Source of the DNA: Myxococcota bacterium
GTDB taxonomy: Bacteria > Myxococcota_A > UBA796
Assembly: GCA_029251165.1 (NCBI GenBank)
Contig: JAQXDW010000141.1
Coordinates: forward strand, 1 to 64,000
Direction of reading: 5' to 3'
Length of the DNA stretch: 64,000 nt
In this document: positions 1 to 8,970 of the stretch, in pieces
How the letters are laid out: the number at the start of each line of letters is the position of its first letter
Numbering within the stretch: the stretch's first letter is position 1
The notes under the pieces: model-generated
The model's input: the letters and a program-made list of their open reading frames with translations, nothing else
The model's database searches: none
What the model was told of the DNA's origin: nothing
Made by a program: the position numbers and the translations under genes

Positions 1-75
1 CGTCGGTGTCCGCGTCGGTGTCCGCGTCGGTGTCCGCGTCGGTGTCCGCGTCGGTGTCCGCGTCGGTGTCCGCGT
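1..75. repeat. 12-base tandem repeat encoding DADT
   Basis: About six near-perfect copies of a 12-base unit (gacgcggacacc on the minus strand). It lies inside the partial lipoprotein gene and keeps its frame, encoding Asp-Ala-Asp-Thr. The unit length is a multiple of three, so copy-number change by slippage would lengthen or shorten the linker without a frameshift. The true copy number is unknown because the array runs past the window edge. Confidence 0.9.
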
Positions 76-160
76 CTGCTTCCTCAGGCGCGGCCTCAGG
101 CACGGGGCCTTCACCCTCATCACATCCGGCCACCAGTCCAATCAGGATCATGATCCACAT
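1..160 (-). CDS. lipoprotein with Asp-Ala-Asp-Thr repeat tract (partial, runs off left edge)
   Basis: Reads leftward off the window; about 53 codons are visible from the ATG at 160. The product begins MWIMILIGLVAGC, a short hydrophobic signal ending in a lipobox with Cys at residue 13, so it should be lipidated and anchored on the outer side of a membrane. After an acidic/proline linker (DEGEGPVPEAAPEEA) it enters a perfect D-A-D-T repeat encoded by a 12-base tandem repeat. Such acidic DADT linkers are common after the lipobox in myxobacterial-type lipoproteins and usually join the anchor to a C-terminal domain, which lies outside the window, so the function cannot be told. A second ATG at 151 would give a signal too short to be likely. 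Confidence 0.75.
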   Translation of the reverse strand, partial: MWIMILIGLVAGCDEGEGPVPEAAPEEADADTDADTDADTDADTDADTDADTD

Positions 161-309
161 CGCGCCCTCCAATACATCGACACGACCAATACCACACGGG
201 ATCTGCGCGACGGCTGCTGATGAGCGGCGCCGAATGATGCGGAGTAATGCGAACACTCATGACCTGACCGCGAGAGCACGCCGGTGGCTTGCGGCAGCCC
301 TGTGCACAT

Positions 310-2556
310 CTACTCTGTGAGCGCCTGCTCTGCGGCGATGCGAATCATGCGGTCGGGGTGGTCTCGGAGCGGCCGGATCTGCACCGCCAGCAGCGGATCC
401 GTTGCCCAGACCGCGATCAAGGCAATGAGCCAGTCGGCATTCCCGGGACAGGCCGCGTCGAGGTCGGCGACCACATCGTCTGTGGCCCCATCTCCAGCGC
501 GGACCAGCGACAGCAGCGCGGAGCCGGCACGTGCACAGTCCACCGGCTCGGCGACCAGCAGCGCCTTGACGTGGGCCCGGACGGTGGCGATTCCCGCAGA
601 ATGCTCCAGGGCGGACAGGATGGCGGCGTCTGCCTCCGCGCTGCGTGCGCCAGCGAGGGCCTCGGCCACTGCTGCCACTCCCTGTGGGGTCCGCAAGATG
701 ACCAGGGCCTCCAGGATCGGACCGACCGCGATCGAATCGGCACCAGGCAGCGCAGCGAGCAGCACATCGACCTGCTCGGTCAGCCCTCGCTTCCCGATGG
801 CCGCCGCCGCCGCCGCGAGGACCAGCGGCTCGGGCTCCGTCGCGACCACCTCCGCCAGGGCCTCAGCGGTCTCAGGCAGCGCCGCGACCCCCATCACCGC
901 ACAGGCTGCCTGTCGCATCCCGGGCTCCGTGTCCTGCAGCGCCAGCGCCGCGAGCAGACTTCCGACCGCAGCCCAGTCCTCGTCCTCGGGCTCCATCGTG
1001 CGTCCTGAGAAGGCCTCAGCGTATACCGCGAGGTCGTCGCCGCTGAGGGCTGCCCGGAGGCCACGGTAGACCGTCGCAGCGTCTCCGCGCTCTCCGATGA
1101 GCCGGTGGTGAAGCCGACGCTCGCCGGCCGGCCCCGCGAGCCAGGTGAGGTGCCGCTCGGGCTCCACCCCCGCCGACTGGGTACGCAGCCCGGCGACCGC
1201 GTGTTGCCGGGCGGTGGCGTCGTCTTCGCGCTCGAGCACCCGGTACAGCAGCGCGGCAGCCTCGGGCTCGTCCTTGCGGGCAAGGACGGCGGCGACGTTG
1301 CGGCGAACAGCGACCACATCGGAAGAGAGCGGGCGCTTGAGATCGGAGGTCGGGAACAGGGCGAGCCACTGCGCCGCCGCCGGACGGCCCTGCAAGGAGG
1401 CGGACTCCAGCACTGTGGACGCTGCGACCGCCAGCTCAGGCCGCCGATCCGTGAGCAGGTCGCGAACGATCAGGGAGAACGCGGCGTCGTAGGCGAACAG
1501 GTCGCTCACCAGCCGGGCGCGGATCGCGGGCTCGATGGTACGATCCCGGCCCAGCGGTGCGATGCGGGCCGGTCCGACCCCCTCCAGCGCTCCGAGCAGC
1601 AGCTCCGGCTCATAGCGCCCCGCCAGGAGCATCTCCTCGATCAGGGTGATCAGTCCCTCCTGATCCCCGAGCATACCCAGCGTCCGACCCGTCGCGCGCA
1701 GCGGCCGCTCAGCGCTGGTGGAAGAGAGGATCCCGCGCAGGAAGAAGATCGCACCGGGATCGCCCACCCAGGCCATCGCATCGACGAACACCGCGCGGTC
1801 TTCCTGCGTGGGCGCCTCGGCATATCGCTCCTCTAAGGTGACCTGGAGCCCCGGCTCCCCCCGGTACCGGAGGCCGTTGTCGAGCGCGAGGGTCAGGAGG
1901 TGGGCGGTGCGGGGATCAGCACGGCCGCCGCCCTTCGCCAGGTCTGATGTCAGCACCGCCGGGAGCCAGGACAGCCCGCTGACCGGTGCTGGACGATAGA
2001 CGCCGCGCTCCTGCACCAGCGACGAGACGCGGACAGTGCCGCCGTCAGGCGTCAGGCCGATGACCTCCTGGCGGCCATCTCCGTCCGCATCCACGACCAG
2101 GATCTCCGCGCCGGGAGAGGTGCTCCAGACGGCATCGACGAGCTGATCATCGCTCAGGGTGAAGATCGAGACCGAGCGGGACTGATGACCGTCGGTGCCG
2201 CCCGTGATCACGAGCTCGCTGGCTCCGTCGCCGTCGAGGTCAGCCACGATCACGTCGCCGCGCCCCTCCGCGCCCGTCGCGACCATTGCTCCAGAGAGCC
2301 GGCGCGCTGAGCCGGTCTCGTCGATCCGATAGGCAAACAGCCGTGCCTCCCAGGCACCACCTCGACGGGGATGGATGGTGTGAAGCAGCAGCTCCTCAGG
2401 CGCGGCTCCGTCCAGCTCGACCCGGCTGTGCGACGCCAGATAGGGGGCGCGCGCCCCGGCGATGGTCGGGGAGTCAAGCAGGCCGTCCCGATCGACAACG
2501 GCCCGATGATCGACGACAGGCGGCGGCTTCGGGCAGGCGAGCAGGAAGAGGATCAT
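310..2556 (-). CDS. lipoprotein with FG-GAP/VCBS-like and HEAT-like repeats
   Basis: A 748-aa protein starting MILFLLAC, a very short lipoprotein signal with the lipobox Cys at residue 8. Residues about 90-170 contain two calcium-loop-like segments, DLDGDGASELVI and DADGDGRQEVIG, typical of FG-GAP/VCBS blades. From about residue 220 to the end the sequence is alanine- and leucine-rich with repeating helix pairs (for example AAAAAIGKRGLTEQVDVLLAAL and the final RDHPDRMIRIAAEQAL), which is HEAT-repeat style. It is therefore likely an envelope-exposed scaffold or binding protein. The ATG at 2556 is the only plausible start in this frame and has no clear Shine-Dalgarno. Its 5' end is divergent from the helicase gene, with about 70 bases between the two starts. 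Confidence 0.75.
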   Translation of the reverse strand: MILFLLACPKPPPVVDHRAVVDRDGLLDSPTIAGARAPYLASHSRVELDGAAPEELLLHTIHPRRGGAWEARLFAYRIDETGSARRLSGAMVATGAEGRGDVIVADLDGDGASELVITGGTDGHQSRSVSIFTLSDDQLVDAVWSTSPGAEILVVDADGDGRQEVIGLTPDGGTVRVSSLVQERGVYRPAPVSGLSWLPAVLTSDLAKGGGRADPRTAHLLTLALDNGLRYRGEPGLQVTLEERYAEAPTQEDRAVFVDAMAWVGDPGAIFFLRGILSSTSAERPLRATGRTLGMLGDQEGLITLIEEMLLAGRYEPELLLGALEGVGPARIAPLGRDRTIEPAIRARLVSDLFAYDAAFSLIVRDLLTDRRPELAVAASTVLESASLQGRPAAAQWLALFPTSDLKRPLSSDVVAVRRNVAAVLARKDEPEAAALLYRVLEREDDATARQHAVAGLRTQSAGVEPERHLTWLAGPAGERRLHHRLIGERGDAATVYRGLRAALSGDDLAVYAEAFSGRTMEPEDEDWAAVGSLLAALALQDTEPGMRQAACAVMGVAALPETAEALAEVVATEPEPLVLAAAAAAIGKRGLTEQVDVLLAALPGADSIAVGPILEALVILRTPQGVAAVAEALAGARSAEADAAILSALEHSAGIATVRAHVKALLVAEPVDCARAGSALLSLVRAGDGATDDVVADLDAACPGNADWLIALIAVWATDPLLAVQIRPLRDHPDRMIRIAAEQALTE

Positions 2557-2625
2557 GGAGGAGAGGGTAACGGGTTGGGTGGGTCCGGTGGGATGGCCGC
2601 GGCCCGGATCCGTTACCCTCCCCCC

Positions 2626-5127
2626 ATGTCCAAGACCCTCAGCGAATTTATCCCCGAAGAAGGCATCACCGACGGCGCTGAGGCGCTCGATGCGTTCATC
2701 GACTGGGTGACCTCCCGCGACTTAGAGCTGTACCCCGCCCAGGAAGAGGCGATCACCGAGCTGATGAGCGACAGCAACGTCATCCTCAAGACCCCGACCG
2801 GCTCGGGCAAGTCGATGGTTGCCCTCGCGATGCACTTCCGCGAATTCGCCCGGGCGAAGAAGAGCATCTACACCGCTCCGATCAAGGCCCTCGTCAGCGA
2901 GAAGTTCTTCGACCTCTGCCGGCTGTTCGGCGCTGAGTACGTCGGCATGGTCACCGGAGACGGCACCATCAACCGCGACGCCCCGATCATCTGCTGCACC
3001 GCCGAGATCCTGGAGAAGCTCTCCATGGACCGCAGCGGAAGTGGGTTCTCGGCGGTGATCATGGACGAGTTCCACTACTACGGCGACCGCGACCGGGGCC
3101 GGGCGTGGCAGATCCCGCTGCTGACGATGCCCAAGGCCCGCTTCCTGCTGATGTCCGCCACCCTCGGAGACACCTCCGAGATCGCTGCGGACCTCGAGGA
3201 GCGCACCGGCGCACCGGCTGTGGAGGTCACCAGCGCCCAGCGACCGGTCCCGCTGACCTTCCGCTACGCCACCACCCCGATCCACGAGACCCTCTCCCGC
3301 ACCGTCCTCGATGGCTTCGCGCCGGTCTACGTCGTGCACTTCACCCAGCGTCAGGCCGCAGAGACCGCCGGAGCCCTGCTGAGCACCGACTTCTGCAGCA
3401 AGGACGAGAAGAAGGTCATCGAGACGGCAGTCAAGGGCTTCCGGTTCGACAGCCCCTACGGCTCCACCCTCCGCCGCTACCTCACCCACGGCGTCGGACT
3501 TCACCACGCCGGGCTGCTGCCGAAGTACCGCCTGCTGGTCGAGAAGCTCGCCCAGTCTGGTCTCCTCAAGGTCATCTGCGGCACCGACACCCTCGGGGTC
3601 GGCATCAACGTGCCGATCCGCACCGTGCTGTTCACCCAGCTGTGCAAGTTCGACGGCGAGAAGGTCGGCATCCTCACCGTTCGGGACTTCAAGCAGATCT
3701 CCGGCCGGGCGGGACGCAAGGGCTTCGACGACGAAGGCCTCGTCATCGCGCAGGCCCCGGCGTGGGTCATCGAGAACGGTCGCCTGGCTGCAGCGGTGGC
3801 CTCCGGCAAGCGCAACAAGAAGAAGTTCGTCCGCCGAAAGCCCCCGACTCGCGGCTACAAGCACTGGGACGAGAACACCTTCGAGCAGCTCATCGCGAAG
3901 CCCCCGGAGTCTCTGGAGAGCCAATTCTCTCTGGACCACGGCCTGCTGATCAGCCTGCTCCGCAGCGCCGACGAGCTCATCGACGGTGAGCGCGGAGATG
4001 GCCTGAAGGCCCTGCACACGCTGATCGATGACGCCCACACCGGCCAGCGCAAGACCGATGCCCTGCACACCCAGGCCGATCAGCTCCTGGCAGACCTCGT
4101 CGAGGCCGGGCTGATCGATGCGGACAACCACGCCGTTCGCGAGGGCCTCCAGCGCGACTTCTCGCTGCACCAGTCCCTCTCCCTGTTCCTCCTCCACGCC
4201 CTCAGCCTGCTGGACAAGGAATCGGAGGACTACCACCTCGACGTCCTGACCATGGTCGAGGCCGTCTTAGAGCACCCCCGGGCGATCCTGTACGCCCAGG
4301 TCAGCCAGCTCAAGGGCAAGCTCGTCGCAGAGCTGAAGGCCGCCGGGGTTCCCTACGAGGAGCGCGTCGAGGAGCTGGAGAACATCTCCTGGAAGAAGCC
4401 ACGAGAGACCTGGATCTACGCCAACTTCAATGAGTACGCCGCGACCCGTCCGTGGGTCACCGAGGAGGCCATCCGGCCCAAGTCGGTCGCGCGGGACATG
4501 GTCGAGCAGTACGCGGCGTTTCACCAGTATATCAGCGATCTCAAGATGATCCGGGCGGAGGGTGTGCTGCTGCGGTACCTCACCCAGGTCTACCAGGCGC
4601 TCGCCCGGATCGTGCCAGAGGACGCCCGCACTCCAGAGCTGGTCGACACCATCGCGTTTCTCCGGACGATGCTGGCTCGGGTCGACAGCAGTCTGATCAC
4701 CGAGTGGGAGAAGATGACCGTCGAGGCACCCGCCGACACCGGCGAGCCCCGTCCGATCGACATCTCCGCAAACAAGCGAACCTTCCTTGCCCGAATCCGC
4801 GCCGAGCTGCATGCCATGGTGCGGGCGCTGTCACGAGAGGAATACGACGAGGTGATCGCCTGCGTGAAGCCCGGCTGGCGCCCCTTCGAGATCAAGAAAG
4901 CGATCGCGGACTACCATGAGGAGTACGGGCCGGTGATCTTCGATGCCCTCTCCCGCCTCGCACACAACACCATCGTCAAGCCCGTGGGTCCCCACCAGTG
5001 GCGTGTTCAGCAGGTCCTCCTCGACATCGAAGAGGACAACGCCTGGTCCATCAACGGCACCATCGATCTCCGCGAAGACACCAACCCAGAGGGCCCGCTG
5101 GTCGCCCTGGAGTCCATCGGAGAGTGA
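2626..5127 (+). CDS. DEAD/DEAH-box helicase of the Ski2-like, DUF3516 family
   Basis: An 833-aa superfamily 2 helicase. Visible motifs: Q-motif-like YPAQEEA near 36-42, Walker A TPTGSGKS at 56-63, motif II DEFH at 147-150, motif III SAT at about 177-179, and motif VI QISGRAGRKG from 357. The N-terminal 400 residues hold both RecA-like lobes. The remaining half matches the helical DUF3516 C-terminal region of this family, which occurs in actinobacteria and myxobacteria. The nucleic-acid substrate and partners are not established; a role in RNA or DNA remodelling is expected. The reading frame stays open further upstream to 2371, but the ATG at 2626 is preferred because the upstream part overlaps the divergent lipoprotein gene and lacks helicase-like sequence. 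The gene is single, with no downstream partner. Confidence 0.9.
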   Translation: MSKTLSEFIPEEGITDGAEALDAFIDWVTSRDLELYPAQEEAITELMSDSNVILKTPTGSGKSMVALAMHFREFARAKKSIYTAPIKALVSEKFFDLCRLFGAEYVGMVTGDGTINRDAPIICCTAEILEKLSMDRSGSGFSAVIMDEFHYYGDRDRGRAWQIPLLTMPKARFLLMSATLGDTSEIAADLEERTGAPAVEVTSAQRPVPLTFRYATTPIHETLSRTVLDGFAPVYVVHFTQRQAAETAGALLSTDFCSKDEKKVIETAVKGFRFDSPYGSTLRRYLTHGVGLHHAGLLPKYRLLVEKLAQSGLLKVICGTDTLGVGINVPIRTVLFTQLCKFDGEKVGILTVRDFKQISGRAGRKGFDDEGLVIAQAPAWVIENGRLAAAVASGKRNKKKFVRRKPPTRGYKHWDENTFEQLIAKPPESLESQFSLDHGLLISLLRSADELIDGERGDGLKALHTLIDDAHTGQRKTDALHTQADQLLADLVEAGLIDADNHAVREGLQRDFSLHQSLSLFLLHALSLLDKESEDYHLDVLTMVEAVLEHPRAILYAQVSQLKGKLVAELKAAGVPYEERVEELENISWKKPRETWIYANFNEYAATRPWVTEEAIRPKSVARDMVEQYAAFHQYISDLKMIRAEGVLLRYLTQVYQALARIVPEDARTPELVDTIAFLRTMLARVDSSLITEWEKMTVEAPADTGEPRPIDISANKRTFLARIRAELHAMVRALSREEYDEVIACVKPGWRPFEIKKAIADYHEEYGPVIFDALSRLAHNTIVKPVGPHQWRVQQVLLDIEEDNAWSINGTIDLREDTNPEGPLVALESIGE

Positions 5128-5257
5128 GCACAGGGTCCACCAGCACCAAAACCCAACCCAAAAAAAAACTGTTATCACCTTAACAATAAGAGATTTAAGC
5201 TCAGATTAATGTGCCGCAGAGCAGGCTGAATTCCATCTTTTGTTGTCACCACTCGGG

Positions 5258-6439
5258 ATGCTCATTCGTAGTAGACAGTGCCCAGACAGTCAGTATTCGT
5301 TGTGTGCGGATTCTTTCGTACACTACAGACTGAAGCGTGCAGGCATTGCTCCTGGAGCCCCTGTGGAGATCGAGCTCAGACCAGCCCCCGTTCCAGCCAT
5401 TGAAGCGGGGCTGTACCCTCGACGCCTGGCGATCGCCGCGTCGCTGGCAGGGCTGCCGAAGCAGTACACCGACCTCATCTCAAACTGGCTGAGCCTCTAC
5501 CCGGGTCGAGAATCTGCTGCTGCTGCGGTCAATACCTGGCTCAGCATGGTCCGCGCCGACCTCACCACGCAGGGCATCCAGCGTGGAATCGCGACCTGGA
5601 TCACGCCATTCAGCTCACACACTCACGACCCCCCGCCGGTGTGGCCTCTGGAGAACGAGACGGTCGAGTATGAGCCGCTCTGTACCCGCCGCTTCATCAA
5701 CCGCGCCCGGCAGGGCCGGCCGATGTTTAAGCAGAAAGGTCGAAGCCTCTGCGGTGCAGACGCCCGCTTCATCGGACTCATCTCCGCTGCCGTTCTCTGC
5801 GGCGTGGGCCTCACAGAGGCCGACGATCCCAGGGTGCCCTCCACCGACCTCGACGCCTTCGTCCTCGTGTTCGACCACATCCACCAGTACATGTGCTGCA
5901 TCGCCGAGCAGCAGACATCGACCATCCAGGCCATCGAGCGACTCCGACGGGCCGGACACCGGAATTGGCTGGGGCGAGCGCCGACACAAGACTCCCGCTG
6001 TCGCAGCCAGCACCAGCACACCAACGCTGCGCACATCTTCGACTGGGCCCTGGAGCAGACCTGGCCGATGGACACGCTGCGAGATGCACCGCTACAGAAC
6101 GTGCTCCGCCGACAGAAGCTCTGGCAGGTCCGCCGCCCCCTCCTCGCGCACCTCCAGCGACACCGCAACCTCGAGGCATCAGCCATCCCGCTGACCCTCT
6201 CCAGTGCGCTCATCACAGCCGCAGAGCGGGCGCCCGATCGCGCTGTCGAGGTGCTCGCCCGAGACCTCCTGACCCTCGGGCTGTGGTGCCTGAAGGCCGA
6301 GTGCGATCCAGACACCGAGGCGCTGCTCAACAAGACACTCTACGCACTGAGCGCACGGCTCATCTCCAGTCCTCCCTCCAGCCAATACCTCACCATCCCG
6401 CAGCTGGTGACCCTGCTGGAGTCGCTCCCCGTGGACTGA
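5258..6439 (+). CDS. hypothetical protein (orphan, 393 aa)
   Basis: Not recognised. The product is soluble, with no signal peptide or membrane segment, is rich in Arg, His and Leu, and has a Cys/His-containing central stretch (CCIAEQQ near 208; CRSQHQHTNAAH near 249). The C-terminal third is helical. In-frame TTG codons lie at 5240 and 5243; the ATG at 5258 was chosen because it is the first standard start and none of the sites has a good Shine-Dalgarno. The first 15 codons and the 100 bases before them are clearly more AT-rich than the surroundings, including an A-tract near 5160-5170, which may be a promoter region or a sign of recent arrival. It stands alone on the plus strand between the helicase and a minus-strand operon. 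Confidence 0.65.
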   Translation: MLIRSRQCPDSQYSLCADSFVHYRLKRAGIAPGAPVEIELRPAPVPAIEAGLYPRRLAIAASLAGLPKQYTDLISNWLSLYPGRESAAAAVNTWLSMVRADLTTQGIQRGIATWITPFSSHTHDPPPVWPLENETVEYEPLCTRRFINRARQGRPMFKQKGRSLCGADARFIGLISAAVLCGVGLTEADDPRVPSTDLDAFVLVFDHIHQYMCCIAEQQTSTIQAIERLRRAGHRNWLGRAPTQDSRCRSQHQHTNAAHIFDWALEQTWPMDTLRDAPLQNVLRRQKLWQVRRPLLAHLQRHRNLEASAIPLTLSSALITAAERAPDRAVEVLARDLLTLGLWCLKAECDPDTEALLNKTLYALSARLISSPPSSQYLTIPQLVTLLESLPVD

Positions 6440-6448
6440 GCAGTCGGC

Positions 6449-6590
6449 CGGGATCACGATGAATGGCCGCCCGTCATCGAGCATCCCCCGGTCGTGGATC
6501 GCGATGATGGCCGAGTGGGACCGGCGCATACAGCCGAGCCTCGACGTAAAAGCGCTCCACAGCAGCGACTCTCCTCGCCCCATCCACCAG
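6449..6590 (-). pseudogene. possible remnant of a Ser/Thr protein kinase N-lobe
   Basis: Two adjacent minus-strand frames together resemble the alphaC-beta4-beta5 part of a bacterial Hanks-type kinase. One frame (about 6525-6590) reads VERFYVEARL, as in the alphaC helix. A shifted frame (about 6449-6515) reads AIIAIHDRGMLDDGRPFIV, as in the beta4-beta5 strands before the hinge. No glycine loop, catalytic HRD or DFG follows. If real, this is a short frameshifted relic downstream of the 6684-8011 operon. The match is by eye and short, so it could be chance. Confidence 0.25.
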
Positions 6591-6683
6591 CAAGCGCAGC
6601 ACCTCCAGTCCACACCCGAGCCACCGCACGGAGCGAAGGAGGGCGTCCGTGTCCGCTTCACCCCTGCCCGAGCAGCAGACGCG

Positions 6684-7394
6684 TCACTGCAGCGGGGGCG
6701 CTGGCTGGCTGACAAATTCTCGCTGAAGGTACGCCTCCGCCACCTCGACGCGTGCTCGGCGCTCCAGGCCCCGGTACAGCAGCGCGAGCAGCGACAGGAG
6801 CCCACCGAATGCCCCGACCGCGACCCACACAAAGCCACCCGATGTCCGCCGCTCATCTCGGATGCTGCCGATGAGTCCGTCGTCGAGTCGCTCATCTGCG
6901 ATGAGGTAGATCGGCTGCTCCTGGAGCTGTGCCCGGCGTCCGCTGATCTGCTCGTCGAGCTGTCGGCGATCCGCAGCGCTGATCTCGGGGTGGGTCGCAC
7001 ACAGCACCCGGCTCTGCATGCCGAGCGCGGGATCGGGCTCAAAGTCGATGCCCTCCAGGGTCACCCGCTGGGCCCGATCGCTGTCGACCAGCGGCGGGGT
7101 GAGGGTCACCCGCTCATCCGTCGGCAGCGGCTGACGCAGCAGGAGGTGGCCCCGGCGGTTGGTGAAGCGGAAGCCGACGATGCGCTCCTGGGCGTCCCGG
7201 ACCGGGCTCCCCTGGCTGCCATCGAGCACCGCGACATCCGCAGGGAGCGGCCGGGCGAGGAGCACAGTGTCTGCCCCGATAAGCACCACCTCGCTGCGCC
7301 ACTCCACCCCCGCGCCCGTCCACACGCCGTGGTGACTGGCGGTCTGTAGTGATGCAGCCGAGGCGAGTCCGGCCAGCAGCAGCGCCAGCATCAC
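6684..7394 (-). CDS. secreted, C-terminally membrane-anchored hypothetical protein
   Basis: A 236-aa protein with a short signal peptide (MMLALLLAGLASA), a soluble middle part rich in beta strands, and one transmembrane helix near residues 186-206 (FVWVAVGAFGGLLSLLALLY) followed by a short cytoplasmic tail starting with arginines. Topology would be extracytoplasmic N-terminal domain, then membrane anchor. The region GSQGSPVRDAQERIVGFRF resembles the active-site-loop end of trypsin-like barrels, where GxSGSP holds the nucleophile, but the serine is replaced by Gln, so any protease relationship is speculative. Its ATG overlaps the stop of the upstream membrane-protein gene by four bases (ATGA), so the two are translationally coupled and probably work together. 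Confidence 0.65.
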   Translation of the reverse strand: MMLALLLAGLASAASLQTASHHGVWTGAGVEWRSEVVLIGADTVLLARPLPADVAVLDGSQGSPVRDAQERIVGFRFTNRRGHLLLRQPLPTDERVTLTPPLVDSDRAQRVTLEGIDFEPDPALGMQSRVLCATHPEISAADRRQLDEQISGRRAQLQEQPIYLIADERLDDGLIGSIRDERRTSGGFVWVAVGAFGGLLSLLALLYRGLERRARVEVAEAYLQREFVSQPAPPLQ

Positions 7395-8011
7395 AGCCCC
7401 CCGTGGCCGTCGATGATCGCATCCATGCCACCATCGAACACGGTGATCTCGGGCAGGATGGGCGATGCGACGTGGATGAACTGCACCAGCGAGGCGACCT
7501 GGGCACCGAGCAGGACAACCATCGGCAGCGCGGCGCTCCGCCGCGTCACACCGACAGGGATGCGACTGAGCACCGCCCGGATTGCGCTATACAGCCCAAT
7601 CAGCAGCGCGAAGCTCGCAACGCCCAGCGCCAGGGCACCGCCCATGTAGCCGCTGGTGTGGTAGTAGAGCGCCACGATCGGTGCGAGGCTGGCGAGGACG
7701 AGGGTGGCCGTGAAGTTGCCCGATGCCACCGCGATCAGCAGGTCGCTGGCGCGGTTCTGCGCTCCGGTCATCTTCCAGGTCAGCAGCCCCACCGGAAGCG
7801 CGCAGGCCGTCGAGAGGAGGATGACCATCGGCATCTTGTAGAGGTTGCCCAGCGCCAGGGCAAGGTCGGTGCTGCCGGCGGCGAGGCCATAGAGTGCCGC
7901 GAACACCACGCTGGCGAGGGTGGCTCGGATGACGAGCTGGATCCGCCGGGCGCTTCCTTCTTCTTCCTGGCTCAGCGGCTTCCCGCTCGCGAGCTCAAAC
8001 AGCTCCATCAT
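7391..8011 (-). CDS. multi-spanning membrane protein, unknown function
   Basis: A 206-aa integral membrane protein with about five or six hydrophobic helices (roughly residues 25-45, 55-75, 85-110, 115-135 and 150-180). No transporter family signature was recognised. The reading frame is open to 8353, but the start at 8011 is well supported by a GGAGG eight bases upstream of the tandem ATG ATG; the extension is low-complexity and off-pattern. It is the first gene of a two-gene unit with the anchored secreted protein that overlaps its stop codon. Confidence 0.7.
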   Translation of the reverse strand: MMELFELASGKPLSQEEEGSARRIQLVIRATLASVVFAALYGLAAGSTDLALALGNLYKMPMVILLSTACALPVGLLTWKMTGAQNRASDLLIAVASGNFTATLVLASLAPIVALYYHTSGYMGGALALGVASFALLIGLYSAIRAVLSRIPVGVTRRSAALPMVVLLGAQVASLVQFIHVASPILPEITVFDGGMDAIIDGHGGL

Positions 8012-8405
8012 GGCTGTGTCCTCCATTGGTTGTGGATGAAGCCAAGCTACTGAGGACGAGTGGATGTGAGGTGAACGGAGCCTGAAAGGTAGGTGACTGC
8101 TCATGCTCTTGGTGATTGGTGAGGCGACATGATCCTCCATTGAGGGCTCAAGACCTCGGCGAGCACAGGCACTCGGCAGGGGCGCGCAGGAAAGCGACGG
8201 CCGGAATGAGGAGACCGAGCGGTCGAAGGCTGGGGGGCCGCAGCCTCCCTTGAGCACGTTCCGAGAGACAGCCAGAGAAAACGGCGTTGACACGCAGTGT
8301 GCGGCGGCGGACTCCAGACAGCGTCCTCCCACCAGCAGCGAGCCCCACGCCATCTCCGTCCTTGGGGGAGGCCACCCTCACCGCAACCGCGTCACCATCA
8401 CCGGC
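8012..8405. other. intergenic region without recognised gene
   Basis: About 390 bases between the start of the membrane-protein gene and the end of the zinc-ribbon gene. It must hold the promoter of the leftward membrane operon. The short open frames here (for example 77 codons on the minus strand ending at 8148) have no protein-like composition or good ribosome binding site, and no RNA gene was recognised. Confidence 0.5.
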
Positions 8406-8897
8406 TCAGACCGACGCCCACAGCAGCGCCTCTACCAGCTCTCCGAGCCACCACACCCGGCGCGCCGTCTTCTCCTGGTGGTACCGCGCCGCATCCGACG
8501 CCACCTTCGCCTCCGCAAGCAGCACCGTTGCCTCCAGCTGCTCTGGAGAGAGCGGCGGAGCGGTCCTCACCGGCTCCGGGGTCACCCCGAGCTTCTCTTG
8601 CTCTCCAGCATCCAGCCAGAGCATCTGACACCCGGTACAGACGTCCACCTCGATCGCGGCCGTTCCCACCTCGATCACCCGCATCGCCCTCCCGCAGACC
8701 GCGCAGCCCGGACCGCAGGCTTCCATGGCCCGAGCAGTCCTCCACATCGCCGCGATCGCGCCATCCGGCAGCCTGGGCCGGAGCTGAGAGACGTTGATCG
8801 CGTGGCCCTGGCAGGTGCTGCACAGGTACAGACGCAGTCCATCAAGCCGAACCTCACTGAGGGAAGTCGAACATCGTGGACAGTTGAAGCGAGGCAT
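8406..8897 (-). CDS. zinc-ribbon (zf-TFIIB type) protein
   Basis: A 163-aa protein with two CxxC...CxxC zinc ribbons. The first uses CPRC and CSTC near residues 6-32. The second uses CAVC and CTGC with the following WLDAGE, the hallmark of the zf-TFIIB domain (CxxC, then CxxCxxxWLDxGE). The C-terminal 60 residues are helical and lack a recognised domain. Proteins with this ribbon are small cytosolic proteins of mostly unknown role, probably metal or nucleic-acid binding. The frame is open to 8948, but the ATG at 8897 starts right at the first ribbon. It is divergent from the SDR gene, and the shared spacer holds an inverted repeat. Confidence 0.8.
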   Translation of the reverse strand: MPRFNCPRCSTSLSEVRLDGLRLYLCSTCQGHAINVSQLRPRLPDGAIAAMWRTARAMEACGPGCAVCGRAMRVIEVGTAAIEVDVCTGCQMLWLDAGEQEKLGVTPEPVRTAPPLSPEQLEATVLLAEAKVASDAARYHQEKTARRVWWLGELVEALLWASV

Positions 8898-8928
8898 GGT
8901 CAACAGAATACAATCCTCCAGATGGTAA

Positions 8929-8950
8929 GATTGACTGACAAACGTCAATC
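8929..8950. promoter_or_regulatory. inverted repeat in divergent promoter (possible operator)
   Basis: GATTGAC, an 8-base spacer, then GTCAATC: a perfect 7-base inverted repeat in the short spacer between two divergent genes (starts at 8897 and 8971). The size and placement fit the binding site of a dimeric repressor or activator controlling one or both genes. The regulator is not identifiable from the window. Confidence 0.45.
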
Positions 8951-8970
8951 AACCATTCAGGAAGCCCATC

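Noticed and set aside
6-320. Plus-strand frame with Ser-Ala-Ser-Val repeats
   Set aside because: It is the shadow of the DADT repeat lipoprotein on the other strand, which has a lipobox.
7150-7240. GSQGSP in the 6684-7394 protein considered as a serine-protease active site
   Set aside because: The nucleophile position is Gln, and the upstream His and Asp regions of trypsin-like proteases were not found.
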